The position numbers were made by a program, and so were the translations under genes. From the NCBI RefSeq assembly GCF_963924675.1, contig NW_027077396.1:434001-498000 (forward strand): a stretch of DNA of 64,000 nt, read 5' to 3'. The first letter of the stretch is position 1. Each line of letters opens with the position of its first letter. The notes beneath the pieces are model-generated. The model saw only the letters and a program-made list of their open reading frames with translations, was not told where the DNA came from and ran no database searches. This document shows, piece after piece, positions 10,480 to 24,455 of this stretch. Source of the stretch: Phocoena phocoena. Its lineage: Eukaryota > Chordata > Mammalia > Artiodactyla > Phocoenidae.

Positions 10480-12226
10480 TTTACTAACACTCTCCCTGCT
10501 TGGAGAGTCAGTGCCTTTAACCTCCTGTTTGGCACAGCTTGCAATTTCTGTGCAAGATGAACAGGAATAGGGAGAACCAATGAGAGACTAGCTGTAGGTG
10601 TCTGCACTGGCAAATGTAACGCTCATTTCCCACCAGGAAGAGGAATTTACCAAAGGCTCAGCATGCCCTGCCCGAAACAGATTAGGGCCTGAAGCAATCC
10701 TGCGGTTTTGTGCCCAGTTCACAAGAAAGCGAGTTGAAGAAAGGAGCTCAGGGGCACTGTAATTCACAAACCTGCAGAGTTATAAATGACAGCTATCCTC
10801 CAAAAATATATTGAAGTAAGCCTGCGAAGGGGACTTGAAAGCGGGGCAGAATTTCAGGAAAACGATTGCAGGGGGTAGACTGGAATTGCCCTGAAAGCAT
10901 AGGAAAAGAGGCAGAACGTCGACAATGATGCACTTGGCCAAAAAGGGCGTATGCGTTTTTTCCTGAATATATTCAGGAAAAAACGCATACGCCCTTTTTG
11001 GCCAACCAAGCAAGCCTGTAAAGGAAATCTGCACTACAATGAAGTCTCACTGCCCCCCGGGCAAGAGGGCCATCTGAAAAAAGTGTAAAATCCAGAAAGG
11101 TAGGACAGGATATGGAGAACAGGGAGCCTTGTTATGCTGATTGGCAGGATGTAAATTGCCAGCAGCCAGCCTGGAGAAGTGTATGGTGTTTCCTGAAACA
11201 CATAAGAAACAAAGCAACACAGTCTATGGCACTTCCACTTATGGTCCTATAGCTTACGGAAATTAAAATCAAAAACAGACAGCCACCCCAATATTTGGGA
11301 CGGCTGTGTTCACAAGAAGCTCGTCTACAGTAACAGGTAAATATCCCAGAAAGCAAAATATGGATAAAGAAGTTGTGGCACGTACGTACAATGCAATATC
11401 ACTCAGCAATGAAATCTGTGTCATCAGGCCCGTAGCGGCATAGTGAGTGGATGCAGGTACGGTGATTCTACGTGAACTACGTCACACAGAAAAAGAAACA
11501 TCATAAGATATCACTAATACACGGAATGTAAACTTGACTACACATGAACTGAATTACAAAACAGAACAGGGTCTCAAATTTAGAAAACCAACTAGTGCTT
11601 GCTTATGGGGAAAGGTGCGTTGGGGTGCTTCATAAAACCAGAGACTGAAATTAGCACAGATAACTTTCCATAAGCCAAATATGTAATAGACAAGACCTAC
11701 TCCTTGCTCAACGAAATGGACCCAACACCACATATTCAACGCCTAGGAATATACCTGACTAGGAAGAATCTTAAAACCCATGGATATATATGTCTCCGTA
11801 AGAGAATCAAGCGTGTGTACAGCGGCATAAACGCAGCAGTGAAAATCCGATAAATCCCATTATCAAAATAAATTTCAAAAAAAAATCATAAAGACAGTGA
11901 AATAGAGAGCAATTCTTAAATAATTCACTCAGGGCATGTGATGCAACCGGGATTTAACACATCTACACCCAGAGCTGGTTGAGACATAAGGCTGGACACT
12001 TCAGGCTGATAGCATTGGTGAGTTTCGGTGAGCAAATGCAGACCCTTTGAAGTCATACTGCATGGTACCCATTCCATGGGTCCCAACTCTCCAGGTTCAA
12101 GGGATTCTTCCTCCAGCTAAAACATGCATGGGAAACCAAGAGTATCGTCCACCATGTGATTGGGAAATGATTTAAAATGCATCTCAGTTTTCGTATCCTG
12201 GTCCTCGGGTTCACCATTCCAGATGC
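10480..12226 (+). repeat. Satellite unit 7, type A with B-like first bases
   Basis: A-type body, but it begins gctttactaacactctcc, a B-like start, before A states resume at cctcctgtttgg. This suggests a short conversion patch over the unit boundary. A private tgcactggc lies near 10606. Confidence 0.95.
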
Positions 12227-13973
12227 TTTACTAACACTCTCCCCACTTGGAGAGTCAGTTCCTTTAACCTCCTCTTTGGCACAGCTTGCAATTTCTGTGC
12301 AAAATGAACAGGAATAGGGAGAACCAATGAGAGACTAGCTGTAGGTGTCTGCACGGGCAAATGTAACGCTCATTGCCCACCAGGAAGAGGAATTAACCAA
12401 AGGCTCAGCGTGCCCTGCCGGAAACAGATTAGGGCCTGAAGCAATCCTGCGGTTTTGTGCCCAGCTCACAAGAAAGCGAGTTGAAGAAAGGAGCTCAGGG
12501 GCACTGTAATTCACAAACCTGCAGAGTTATAAATGACAGCTATCCTCCAAAAATATATTGAAGTAAGCCTGCGAAGGGGAGTTGAAAGCGGGGCAGAATT
12601 TCAGGAAAACGATTGCAGGGGGTAGACTGGAATTGCCCTGAAAGCATAGGAAAAGAGGCAGAACGTCGACAATGATGCACTTGGCCAAAAAGGGCGTATG
12701 CGTTTTTTCCTGAATATATTCAGGAAAAAACGCATACGCCCTTTTTGGCCAACCAAGCAAGCCTGTAAATGAAATCTGCACTACAATGAAGTCTCACTGC
12801 CCCCCTGGCAAAAGGGCCATCTGAAAAAAGTGTAAAATCCAGAAAGGTAGGACAGGATATGGAGAACAGGGAGCCTTGTTATGCTGATTGGCAGGATGTA
12901 AATTGCCAGCAGCCACCCTGGAGAAGTGTATGGTGTTTCCTGAAACACGAAAGAAACAAAGCAACACAGTCTATGGCACTTCCACTTATGGTCCTATAGC
13001 TTACGGAAATTAAAATCAAAAACAGACAGCCACCCCAATATTTGAGACGGCTGTGTTCACAAGAAGCTCGTCTACAGTATCAGGTAAATATCCCAGAAAG
13101 CAAAAAATGGATAAAGAACTTGTGGCACGTACGTACAATGCAATATCACTCAGCAATGAAATCTGTGTCATCAGGCCCATAGCGGCATAGTGAGTGGATG
13201 CAGGTACGGTGATTCTACGTGAACTACGTCACACAGAAAAAGAAACATCATAAGATATCACGAATACACGGAATGTAAACTTGACTACACATGAACTGAA
13301 TTACAAAATAGAAAAGGGTCTCAAATTTAGAAAACCAACTAGTGCTTGCTTATGGGGAAAGGTGCCTTGGGGTGCTGCATAAAACCAGAGACTGAAATTA
13401 GCACAGATAACTTTCCATAAGCCCAATATGTAATAGACAAGACCTACTCCTTGCTCAACGAAATGGACCCAACACCACATATTCAACGCCTAGGAATATA
13501 CCTGACTAGGAAGAATCTTAAAACCCATGGATATATATGTCTCCGTAAGAGAATCAAGGGTGTGTACAGCGGCCGAAAGGCAGCAGTGAAAATCCGATAA
13601 ATCCCATTATCAAAATAAATTTCGAAAACAAAACACAAAGACAGTGAAATAGAGAGCAATTCTTAAATAATTCACTCAGGGCATGTGATGCAACCGGGAT
13701 TGACCACATCTACACCCAGAGCTGGTTGAGACATAAGGCTGGACACTTCAGGCTGATAGCATTGGTGAGTTTAGGTGAGCAAATGCACACCCTTTGAAGT
13801 CATACTGTATGGTACCTATTCCATGGGTCCCAACTCTTCAGGTTCAAGGGATTCTTCCTCCAGCTAAAACATGCATGTGAAACCCACAGTATGGTCCACC
13901 GTGTTATGGGGAAATGATTTAAAATGCATCTCAGTTTTCGTATCCTGGTCCTCGGGTTCACCATTCCAGATGA
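12227..13973 (+). repeat. Satellite unit 8, type B (subtype with attaacc head)
   Basis: B-type with the head variant attaaccaaaggctcagcg and the A-like cagctatcc. The private g at 12581 (ggggagttgaaag) is shared only with unit 11 and marks the first copy of a three-unit duplication. It also reads ccccacttgg at its start. Confidence 0.95.
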
Positions 13974-15720
13974 TTTACTAACAGTCTCCCTGCTTGGAGA
14001 GTCAGTGCCTTTAACCTCCTGTTTGGCACAGCTTGCAATTTCTGTGCAAGATGAACAGGAATAGGGAGAACCAATGAGAGACTAGCTGTAGGTGTCTGCA
14101 CGGGCAAATGTAACGCTCATTTCCCACCAGGAAGAGGAATTTACCAAAGGCTCAGCATGCCCTGCCCGAAACAGATTAGGGCCTGAAGCAATCCTGCGGT
14201 TTTGTGCCCAGTTCACAAGAAAGCGAGTTGAAGAAAGGAGCTCAGGGGCACTGTAATTCACAAACCTGCAGAGTTATAAATGACAGCTATCCTCCAAAAA
14301 TATATTGAAGTAAGCCTGCGAAGGGGACTTGAAAGCGGGGCAGAATTTCAGGAAAACGATTGCAGGGGGTAGACTGGAATTGCCCTGAAAGCATAGGAAA
14401 AGAGGCAGAACGTCGACAATGATGCACTTGGCCAAAAAGGGCGTATGCGTTTTTTCCTGAATATATTCAGGAAAAAACGCATACGCCCTTTTTGGCCAAC
14501 CAAGCAAGCCTGTAAAGGAAATCTGCACTACAATGAAGTCTCACTGCCCCCCGGGCAAGAGGGCCATCTGAAAAAAGTGTAAAATCCAGAAAGGTAGGAC
14601 AGGATATGGAGAACAGGGAGCCTTGTTATGCTGATTGGCAGGATGTAAATTGCCAGCAGCCAGCCTGGAGAAGTGTATGGTGTTTCCTGAAACACATAAG
14701 AAACAAAGCAACACAGTCTATGGCACTTCCACTTATGGTCCTATAGCTTACGGAAATTAAAATCAAAAACAGACAGCCACCCCAATATTTGGGACGGCTG
14801 TGTTCACAAGAAGCTCGTCTACAGTAACAGGTAAATATCCCAGAAAGCAAAATATGGATAAAGAAGTTGTGGCACGTACGTACAATGCAATATCACTCAG
14901 CAATGAAATCTGTGTCATCAGGCCCGTAGCGGCATAGTGAGTGGATGCAGGTACGGTGATTCTACGTGAACTACGTCACACAGAAAAAGAAACATCATAA
15001 GATATCACTAATACACGGAATGTAAACTTGACTACACATGAACTGAATTACAAAACAGAACAGGGTCTCAAATTTAGAAAACCAACTAGTGCTTGCTTAT
15101 GGGGAAAGGTGCGTTGGGGTGCTTCATAAAACCAGAGACTGAAATTAGCACAGATAACTTTCCATAAGCCAAATATGTAATAGACAAGACCTACTCCTTG
15201 CTCAACGAAATGGACCCAACACCACATATTCAACGCCTAGGAATATACCTGACTAGGAAGAATCTTAAAACCCATGGATATATATGTCTCCATAAGAGAA
15301 TCAAGCGTGTGTACAGCGGCATAAACGCAGCAGTGAAAATCCGATAAATCCCATTATCAAAATAAATTTCAAAAAAAAATCACAAAGACAGTGAAATAGA
15401 GAGCAATTCTTAAATAATTCACTCAGGGCATGTGATGCAACCGGGATTTAACACATCTACACCCAGAGCTGGTTGAGACATAAGGCTGGACACTTCAGGC
15501 TGATAGCATTGTTGAGTTTCGGTGAGCAAATGCAGACCCTTTGAAGTCATACTGTATGGTACCTATTCCATGGGTCCCAACTCTTCAGGTTCAAGGGATT
15601 CTTCCTCCAGCTAAAACATGCATGTGAAACCCACAGTATGGTCCACCGTGTTATGGGGAAATGATTTAAAATGCATCTCAGTTTTCGTATCCTGGTCCTC
15701 GGGTTCACCATTCCAGATGA
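13974..15720 (+). repeat. Satellite unit 9, A/B hybrid
   Basis: A-type up to gcagaccc (15535), then B-type from ctgtatgg (15555) to the end, so the switch lies in about 20 bases. The private gttgag (t at 15512) just before the switch is shared only with unit 12. The next unit begins with an A head, which breaks the A-B alternation. Confidence 0.94.
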
Positions 15721-17467
15721 TTTACTAACAGTCTCCCTGCTTGGAGAGTCAGTGCCTTTAACCTCCTGTTTGGCACAGCTTGCAATTTCTGTGCAAGATG
15801 AACAGGAATAGGGAGAACCAATGAGAGACTAGCTGTAGGTGTCTGCACGGGCAAATGTAACGCTCATTTCCCACCAGGAAGAGGAATTTACCAAAGGCTC
15901 AGCATGCCCTGCCCGAAACAGATTAGGGCCTGAAGCAATCCTGCGGTTTTGTGCCCAGTTCACAAGAAAGCGAGTTGAAGAAAGGAGCTCAGGGGCACTG
16001 TAATTCACAAACCTGCAGAGTTATAAATGACAGCTATCCTCCAAAAATATATTGAAGTAAGCCTGCGAAGGGGACTTGAAAGCGGGGCAGAATTTCAGGA
16101 AAACGATTGCAGGGGGTAGACTGGAATTGCCCTGAAAGCATAGGAAAAGAGGCAGAACGTCGACAATGATGCACTTGGCCAAAAAGGGCGTATGCGTTTT
16201 TTCCTGAATATATTCAGGAAAAAACGCATACGCCCTTTTTGGCCAACCAAGCAAGCCTGTAAAGGAAATCTGCACTACAATGAAGTCTCACTGCCCCCCG
16301 GGCAAGAGGGCCATCTGAAAAAAGTGTAAAATCCAGAAAGGTAGGACAGGATATGGAGAACAGGGAGCCTTGTTATGCTGATTGGCAGGATGTAAATTGC
16401 CAGCAGCCAGCCTGGAGAAGTGTATGGTGTTTCCTGAAACACATAAGAAACAAAGCAACACAGTCTATGGCACTTCCACTTATGGTCCTATAGCTTACGG
16501 AAATTAAAATCAAAAACAGACAGCCACCCCAATATTTGGGACGGCTGTGTTCACAAGAAGCTCGTCTACAGTAACAGGTAAATATCCCAGAAAGCAAAAT
16601 ATGGATAAAGAAGTTGTGGCACGTACGTACAATGCAATATCACTCAGCAATGAAATCTGTGTCATCAGGCCCGTAGCGGCATAGTGAGTGGATGCAGGTA
16701 CGGTGATTCTACGTGAACTACGTCACACAGAAAAAGAAACATCATAAGATATCACTAATACACGGAATGTAAACTTGACTACACATGAACTGAATTACAA
16801 AACAGAACAGGGTCTCAAATTTAGAAAACCAACTAGTGCTTGCTTATGGGGAAAGGTGCGTTGGGGTGCTTCATAAAACCAGAGACTGAAATTAGCACAG
16901 ATAACTTTCCATAAGCCAAATATGTAATAGACAAGACCTACTCCTTGCTCAACGAAATGGACCCAACACCACATATTCAACGCCTAGGAATATACCTGAC
17001 TAGGAAGAATCTTAAAACCCATGGATATATATGTCTCCGTAAGAGAATCAAGCGTGTGTACAGCGGCATAAACGCAGCAGTGAAAATCCGATAAATCCCA
17101 TTATCAAAATAAATTTCAAAAAAAAATCATAAAGACAGTGAAATAGAGAGCAATTCTTAAATAATTCACTCAGGGCATGTGATGCAACCGGGATTTAACA
17201 CATCTACACCCAGAGCTGGTTGAGACATAAGGCTGGACACTTCAGGCTGATAGCATTGGTGAGTTTCGGTGAGCAAATGCAGACCCTTTGAAGTCATACT
17301 GCATGGTACCCATTCCATGGGTCCCAACTCTCCAGGTTCAAGGGATTCTTCCTCCAGCTAAAACATGCATGGGAAACCAAGAGTATCGTCCACCATGTGA
17401 TTGGGAAATGATTTAAAATGCATCTCAGTTTTCGTATCCTGGTCCTCGGGTTCACCATTCCAGATGC
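15721..17467 (+). repeat. Satellite unit 10, type A
   Basis: Clean A-type lying directly after an A-headed hybrid. It is the last unit of the first three-unit block. Confidence 0.96.
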
Positions 17468-19214
17468 TTTACTAACACTCTCCCCGCTTGGAGAGTCAGT
17501 GCCTTTAACCTCCTCTTTGGCACAGCTTGCAATTTCTGTGCAAAATGAACAGGAATAGGGAGAACCAATGAGAGACTAGCTGTAGGTGTCTGCACGGGCA
17601 AATGTAACGCTCATTTCCCACCAGGAAGAGGAATTAACCAAAGGCTCAGCGTGCCCTGCCGGAAACAGATTAGGGCCTGAAGCAATCCTGCGGTTTTGTG
17701 CCCAGCTCACAAGAAAGCGAGTTGAAGAAAGGAGTTCAGGGGCACTGTAATTCACAAACCTGCAGAGTTATAAATGACAGCTATCCTCCAAAAATATATT
17801 GAAGTAAGCCTGCGAAGGGGAGTTGAAAGCGGGGCAGAATTTCAGGAAAACGATTGCAGGGGGTAGACTGGAATTGCCCTGAAAGCATAGGAAAAGAGGC
17901 AGAACGTCGACAATGATGCACTTGGCCAAAAAGGGCGTATGCGTTTTTTCCTGAATATATTCAGGAAAAAACGCATACGCCCTTTTTGGCCAACCAAGCA
18001 AGCCTGTAAATGAAATCTGCACTACAATGAAGTCTCACTGCCCCCCTGGCAAAAGGGCCATCTGAAAAAAGTGTAAAATCCAGAAAGGTAGGACAGGATA
18101 TGGAGAACAGGGAGCCTTGTTATGCTGATTGGCAGGATGTAAATTGCCAGCAGCCACCCTGGAGAAGTGTATGGTGTTTCCTGAAACACGAAAGAAACAA
18201 AGCAACACAGTCTATGGCACTTCCACTTATGGTCCTATAGCTTACGGAAATTAAAATCAAAAACAGACAGCCACCCCAATATTTGAGACGGCTGTATTCA
18301 CAAGAAGCTCGTCTACAGTATCAGGTAAATATCCCAGAAAGCAAAAAATGGATAAAGAACTTGTGGCACGTACGTACAATGCAATATCACTCAGCAATGA
18401 AATCTGTGTCATCAGGCCCATAGCGGCATAGTGAGTGGATGCAGGTACGGTGATTCTACGTGAACTACGTCACACAGAAAAAGAAACATCATAAGATATC
18501 ACGAATACACGGAATGTAAACTTGACTACACATGAACTGAATTACAAAATAGAAAAGGGTCTCAAATTTAGAAAACCAACTAGTGCTTGCTTATGGGGAA
18601 AGGTGCCTTGGGGTGCTGCATAAAACCAGAGACTGAAATTAGCACAGATAACTTTCCATAAGCCCAATATGTAATAGACAAGACCTACTCCTTGCTCAAC
18701 GAAATGGACCCAACACCACATATTCAACGCCTAGGAATATACCTGACTAGGAAGAATCTTAAAACCCATGGATATATATGTCTCCGTAAGAGAATCAAGG
18801 GTGTGTACAGCGGCCGAAAGGCAGCAGTGAAAATCCGATAAATCCCATAATCAAAATAAATTTCGAAAACAAAACACAAAGACAGTGAAATAGAGAGCAA
18901 TTCTTAAATAATTCACTCAGGGCATGTGATGCAACCGGGATTGACCACATCTACACCCAGAGCTGGTTGAGACATAAGGCTGGACACTTCAGGCTGATAG
19001 CATTGGTGAGTTTAGGTGAGCAAATGCACACCCTTTGAAGTCATACTGTATGGTACCTATTCCATGGGTCCCAACTCTTCAGGTTCAAGGGATTCTTCCT
19101 CCAGCTAAAACATGCATGTGAAACCCACAGTATGGTCCACCGTGTTATGGGGAAATGATTTAAAATGCATCTCAGTTTTCGTATCCTGGTCCTCGGGTTC
19201 ACCATTCCAGATGA
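17468..19214 (+). repeat. Satellite unit 11, type B (subtype with attaacc head)
   Basis: Shares the g at 17822 (ggggagttgaaag) with unit 8. It differs from unit 8 at catttccc (unit 8: cattgccc) and has private gctgtattc near 18295 and cccataatc near 18846. Confidence 0.95.
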
Positions 19215-20961
19215 TTTACTAACAGTCTCCCTGCTTGGAGAGTCAGTGCCTTTAACCTCCTGTTTGGCACAGCTTGCAATTTCTGTGCAAGATGAACAGG
19301 AATAGGGAGAACCAATGAGAGACTAGCTGTAGGTGTCTGCACGGGCAAATGTAACGCTCATTTCCCACCAGGAAGAGGAATTTACCAAAGGCTCAGCATG
19401 CCCTGCCCGAAACAGATTAGGGCCTGAAGCAATCCTGCGGTTTTGTGCCCAGTTCACAAGAAAGCGAGTTGAAGAAAGGAGCTCAGGGGCACTGTAATTC
19501 ACAAACCTGCAGAGTTATAAATGACAGCTATCCTCCAAAAATATATTGAAGTAAGCCTGCGAAGGGGACTTGAAAGCGGGGCAGAATTTCAGGAAAACGA
19601 TTGCAGGGGGTAGACTGGAATTGCCCTGAAAGCATAGGAAAAGAGGCAGAACGTCGACAATGATGCACTTGGCCAAAAAGGGCGTATGCGTTTTTTCCTG
19701 AATATATTCAGGAAAAAACGCATACGCCCTTTTTGGCCAACCAAGCAAGCCTGTAAAGGAAATCTGCACTACAATGAAGTCTCACTGCCCCCCGGGCAAG
19801 AGGGCCATCTGAAAAAAGTGTAAAATCCAGAAAGGTAGGACAGGATATGGAGAACAGGGAGCCTTGTTATGCTGATTGGCAGGATGTAAATTGCCAGCAG
19901 CCAGCCTGGAGAAGTGTATGGTGTTTCCTGAAACACATAAGAAACAAAGCAACACAGTCTATGGCACTTCCACTTATGGTCCTATAGCTTACGGAAATTA
20001 AAATCAAAAACAGACAGCCACCCCAATATTTGGGACGGCTGTGTTCACAAGAAGCTCGTCTACAGTAACAGGTAAATATCCCAGAAAGCAAAATATGGAT
20101 AAAGAAGTTGTGGCACGTACGTACAATGCAATATCACTCAGCAATGAAATCTGTGTCATCAGGCCCGTAGCGGCATAGTGAGTGGATGCAGGTACGGTGA
20201 TTCTACGTGAACTACGTCACACAGAAAAAGAAACATCATAAGATATCACTAATACACGGAATGTAAACTTGACTACACATGAACTGAATTACAAAACAGA
20301 ACAGGGTCTCAAATTTAGAAAACCAACTAGTGCTTGCTTATGGGGAAAGGTGCGTTGGGGTGCTTCATAAAACCAGAGACTGAAATTAGCACAGATAACT
20401 TTCCATAAGCCAAATATGTAATAGACAAGACCTACTCCTTGCTCAACGAAATGGACCCAACACCACATATTCAACGCCTAGGAATATACCTGACTAGGAA
20501 GAATCTTAAAACCCATGGATATATATGTCTCCGTAAGAGAATCAAGCGTGTGTACAGCGGCATAAACGCAGCAGTGAAAATCCGATAAATCCCATTATCA
20601 AAATAAATTTCAAAAAAAAATCATAAAGACAGTGAAATAGAGAGCAATTCTTAAATAATTCACTCAGGGCATGTGATGCAACCGGGATTTAACACATCTA
20701 CACCCAGAGCTGGTTGAGACATAAGGCTGGACACTTCAGGCTGATAGCATTGTTGAGTTTCGGTGAGCAAATGCAGACCCTTTGAAGTCATACTGTATGG
20801 TACCTATTCCATGGGTCCCAACTCTTCAGGTTCAAGGGATTCTTCCTCCAGCTAAAACATGCATGTGAAACCCACAGTATGGTCCACCGTGTTATGGGGA
20901 AATGATTTAAAATGCATCTCAGTTTTCGTATCCTGGTCCTCGGGTTCACCATTCCAGATGA
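19215..20961 (+). repeat. Satellite unit 12, A/B hybrid
   Basis: Has the same A-to-B switch as unit 9, between 20775 and 20796, and the same gttgag mark (20753). It is therefore a copy of unit 9 rather than an independent event. Confidence 0.94.
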
Positions 20962-22708
20962 TTTACTAACAGTCTCCCTGCTTGGAGAGTCAGTGCCTTT
21001 AACCTCCTGTTTGGCACAGCTTGCAATTTCTGTGCAAGATGAACAGGAATAGGGAGAACCAATGAGAGACTAGCTGTAGGTGTCTGCGCGGGCAAATATA
21101 ACGCTCATTTCCCACCAGGAAGAGGAATTTACCAAAGGCTCAGCATGCCCTGCCCGAAACAGATTAGGGCCTGAAGCAATCCTGCGGTTTTGTGCCCAGT
21201 TCACAAGAAAGCGAGTTGAAGAAAGGAGCTCAGGGGCACTGTAATTCACAAACCTGCAGAGTTATAAATGACAGCTATCCTCCAAAAATATATTGAAGTA
21301 AGCCTGCGAAGGGGACTTGAAAGCGGGGCAGAATTTCAGGAAAACGATTGCAGGGGGTAGACTGGAATTGCCCTGAAAGCATAGGAAAAGAGGCAGAACG
21401 TCGACAATGATGCACTTGGCCAAAAAGGGCGTATGCGTTTTTTCCTGAATATATTCAGGAAAAAACGCATACGCCCTTTTTGGCCAACCAAGCAAGCCTG
21501 TAAAGGAAATCTGCACTACAATGAAGTCTCACTGCCCCCCGGGCAAGAGGGCCATCTGAAAAAAGTGTAAAATCCAGAAAGGTAGGACAGGATATGGAGA
21601 ACAGGGAGCCTTGTTATGCTGATTGGCAGGATGTAAATTGCCAGCAGCCAGCCTGGAGAAGTGTATGGTGTTTCCTGAAACACATAAGAAACAAAGCAAC
21701 ACAGTCTATGGCACTTCCACTTATGGTCCTATAGCTTACGGAAATTAAAATCAAAAACAGACAGCCACCCCAATATTTGGGACGGCTGTGTTCACAAGAA
21801 GCTCGTCTACAGTAACAGGTAAATATCCCAGAAAGCAAAATATGGATAAAGAAGTTGTGGCACGTACGTACAATGCAATATCACTCAGCAATGAAATCTG
21901 TGTCATCAGGCCCGTAGCGGCATAGTGAGTGGATGCAGGTACGGTGATTCTACGTGAACTACGTCACACAGAAAAAGAAACATCATAAGATATCACTAAT
22001 ACACGGAATGTAAACTTGACTACACATGAACTGAATTACAAAACAGAACAGGGTCTCAAATTTAGAAAACCAACTAGTGCTTGCTTATGGGGAAAGGTGC
22101 GTTGGGGTGCTTCATAAAACCAGAGACTGAAATTAGCACAGATAACTTTCCATAAGCCAAATATGTAATAGACAAGACCTACTCCTTGCTCAACGAAATG
22201 GACCCAACACCACATATTCAACGCCTAGGAATATACCTGACTAGGAAGAATCTTAAAACCCATGGATATATATGTCTCCGTAAGAGAATCAAGCGTGTGT
22301 ACAGCGGCATAAACGCAGCAGTGAAAATCCGATAAATCCCATTATCAAAATAAATTTCAAAAAAAAATCATAAAGACAGTGAAATAGAGAGCAATTCTTA
22401 AATAATTCACTCAGGGCATGTGATGCAACCGGGATTTAACACATCTACACCCAGAGCTGGTTGAGACATAAGGCTGGACACTTCAGGCTGATAGCATTGG
22501 TGAGTTTCGGTGAGCAAATGCAGACCCTTTGAAGTCATACTGCATGGTACCCATTCCATGGGTCCCAACTCTCCAGGTTCAAGGGATTCTTCCTCCAGCT
22601 AAAACATGCATGGGAAACCAAGAGTATCGTCCACCATGTGATTGGGAAATGATTTAAAATGCATCTCAGTTTTCGTATCCTGGTCCTCGGGTTCACCATT
22701 CCAGATGC
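20962..22708 (+). repeat. Satellite unit 13, type A
   Basis: A-type with private ctgcgcggg and aaatataacg near 21087-21100. It is the last unit of the second three-unit block. Confidence 0.95.
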
Positions 22709-24455
22709 TTTACTAACACTCTCCCCGCTTGGAGAGTCAGTGCCTTTAACCTCCTCTTTGGCACAGCTTGCAATTTCTGTGCAAAATGAACAGGAATAGG
22801 GAGAACCAATGAGAGACTAGCTGTAGGTGTCTGCACGGGCAAATGTAACGCTCATTGCCCACCAGGAAGAGGAATTAAACAAAGGCTCAGTGTGCCCTGC
22901 TGGAAACAGATTTGGGCCTGAAGCAATCCTGCGGTTTTGTGCCCAGCTCACAAGAAAGCGAGTTGAAGAAAGGAGCTCAGGGGCATTGTAATTCACAAAC
23001 CTGCAGAGTTATAAATGACAGCTTTCCTCCAAAAATATATTGAAGTAAGCCTGCGAAGGGGACTTGAAAGCGGGGCAGAATTTCAGGAAAACGATTGCAG
23101 GGGGTAGACTGGAATTGCCCTGAAAGCATAGGAAAAGAGGCAGAACGTCGACAATGATGCACTTGGCCAAAAAGGGCGTATGCGTTTTTTCCTGAATATA
23201 TTCAGGAAAAAACGCATACGCCCTTTTTCGCCAACCAAGCAAGACTGTAAATGAAATCTGCACTACAATGAAGTCTCACTGCCCCCCTGGCAAAAGGGCC
23301 ATCTGAAAAAAGTGTAAAATCCAGAAAGGTAGGACAGGATATGGAGAACAGGGAGCCTTGTTATGCTGATTGGCAGGATGTAAATTGCCAGCAGCCACCC
23401 TGGAGAAGTGTATGGTGTTTCCTGAAACACGAAAGAAACAAAGCAACACAGCCTATGGCACTTCCACTTATGGTCCTATAGCTTACGGAAATTAAAATCA
23501 AAAACAGACAGCCACCCCAATATTTGAGACGGCTGTGTTCACAAGAAGCTCGTCTACAGTATCAGGTAAATATCCCAGAAAGCAAAAAATGGATAAAGAA
23601 CTTGTGGCACGTACGTACAATGCAATATCACTCAGCAATGAAATCTGTGTCATCAGGCCCATAGCGGCATAGTGAGTGGATGCAGGTACGGTGATTCTAC
23701 GTGAACTACGTCACACAGAAAAAGAAACATCATAAGATATCACGAATACACGGAATGTAAACTTGACTACACATGAACTGAATTACAAAATAGAAAAGGG
23801 TCTCAAATTTAGAAAACCAACTAGTGCTTGCTTATGGGGAAAGGTGCCTTGGGGTGCTGCATAAAACCAGAGACTGAAATTAGCACAGATAACTTTCCAT
23901 AAGCCCAATATGTAATAGACAAGACCTACTCCTTGCTCAACGAAATGGACCCAACACCACATATTCAACGCCTAGGAATATACCTGACTAGGAAGAATCT
24001 TAAAACCCATGGATATATATGTCTCCGTAAGAGAATCAAGGGTGTGTACAGCGGCCGAAAGGCAGCAGTGAAAATCCGATAAATCCCATTATCAAAATAA
24101 ATTTCGAAAACAAAACACAAAGACAGTGAAATAGAGAGCAATTCTTAAATAATTCACTCAGGGCATGTGATGCAACCGGGATTGACCACATCTACACCCA
24201 GAGCTGGTTGAGACATAAGGCTGGACACTTCAGGCTGATAGCATTGGTGAGTTTAGGTGAGCAAATGCACACCCTTTGAAGTCATACTGTATGGTACCTA
24301 TTCCATGGGTCCCAACTCTTCAGGTTCAAGGGATTCTTCCTCCAGCTAAAACATGCATGTGAAACCCACAGTATGGTCCACCGTGTTATGGGGAAATGAT
24401 TTAAAATGCATCTCAGTTTTCGTATCCTGGTCCTCGGGTTCACCATTCCAGATGA
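22709..24455 (+). repeat. Satellite unit 14, type B
   Basis: B-type with private agatttggg, gggcattg and aagactgtaaatg, plus one palindrome mismatch. Confidence 0.95.
23163..23234. repeat. 72-bp palindrome, unit 14, one mismatch
   Basis: The right arm reads tttttcgcc instead of tttttggcc (c at 23229), breaking one pair near the base of the stem. The rest of the element is exact. Confidence 0.92.

Larger units (their letters stand above)
12227..17467 (+). repeat. Three-unit higher-order block, copy 1 (units 8-10)
   Basis: The order attaacc-type B, A/B hybrid, A is repeated immediately downstream. Shared private marks are g at 12581/17822 and t at 15512/20753, plus the same hybrid switch. All are exactly 5,241 bases (3 x 1,747) apart. 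Confidence 0.88.
17468..22708 (+). repeat. Three-unit higher-order block, copy 2 (units 11-13)
   Basis: Second copy of the 5,241-bp block. It has since gained, or converted to, its own differences, such as catttccc in unit 11 and ctgcgcggg in unit 13. Confidence 0.88.
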
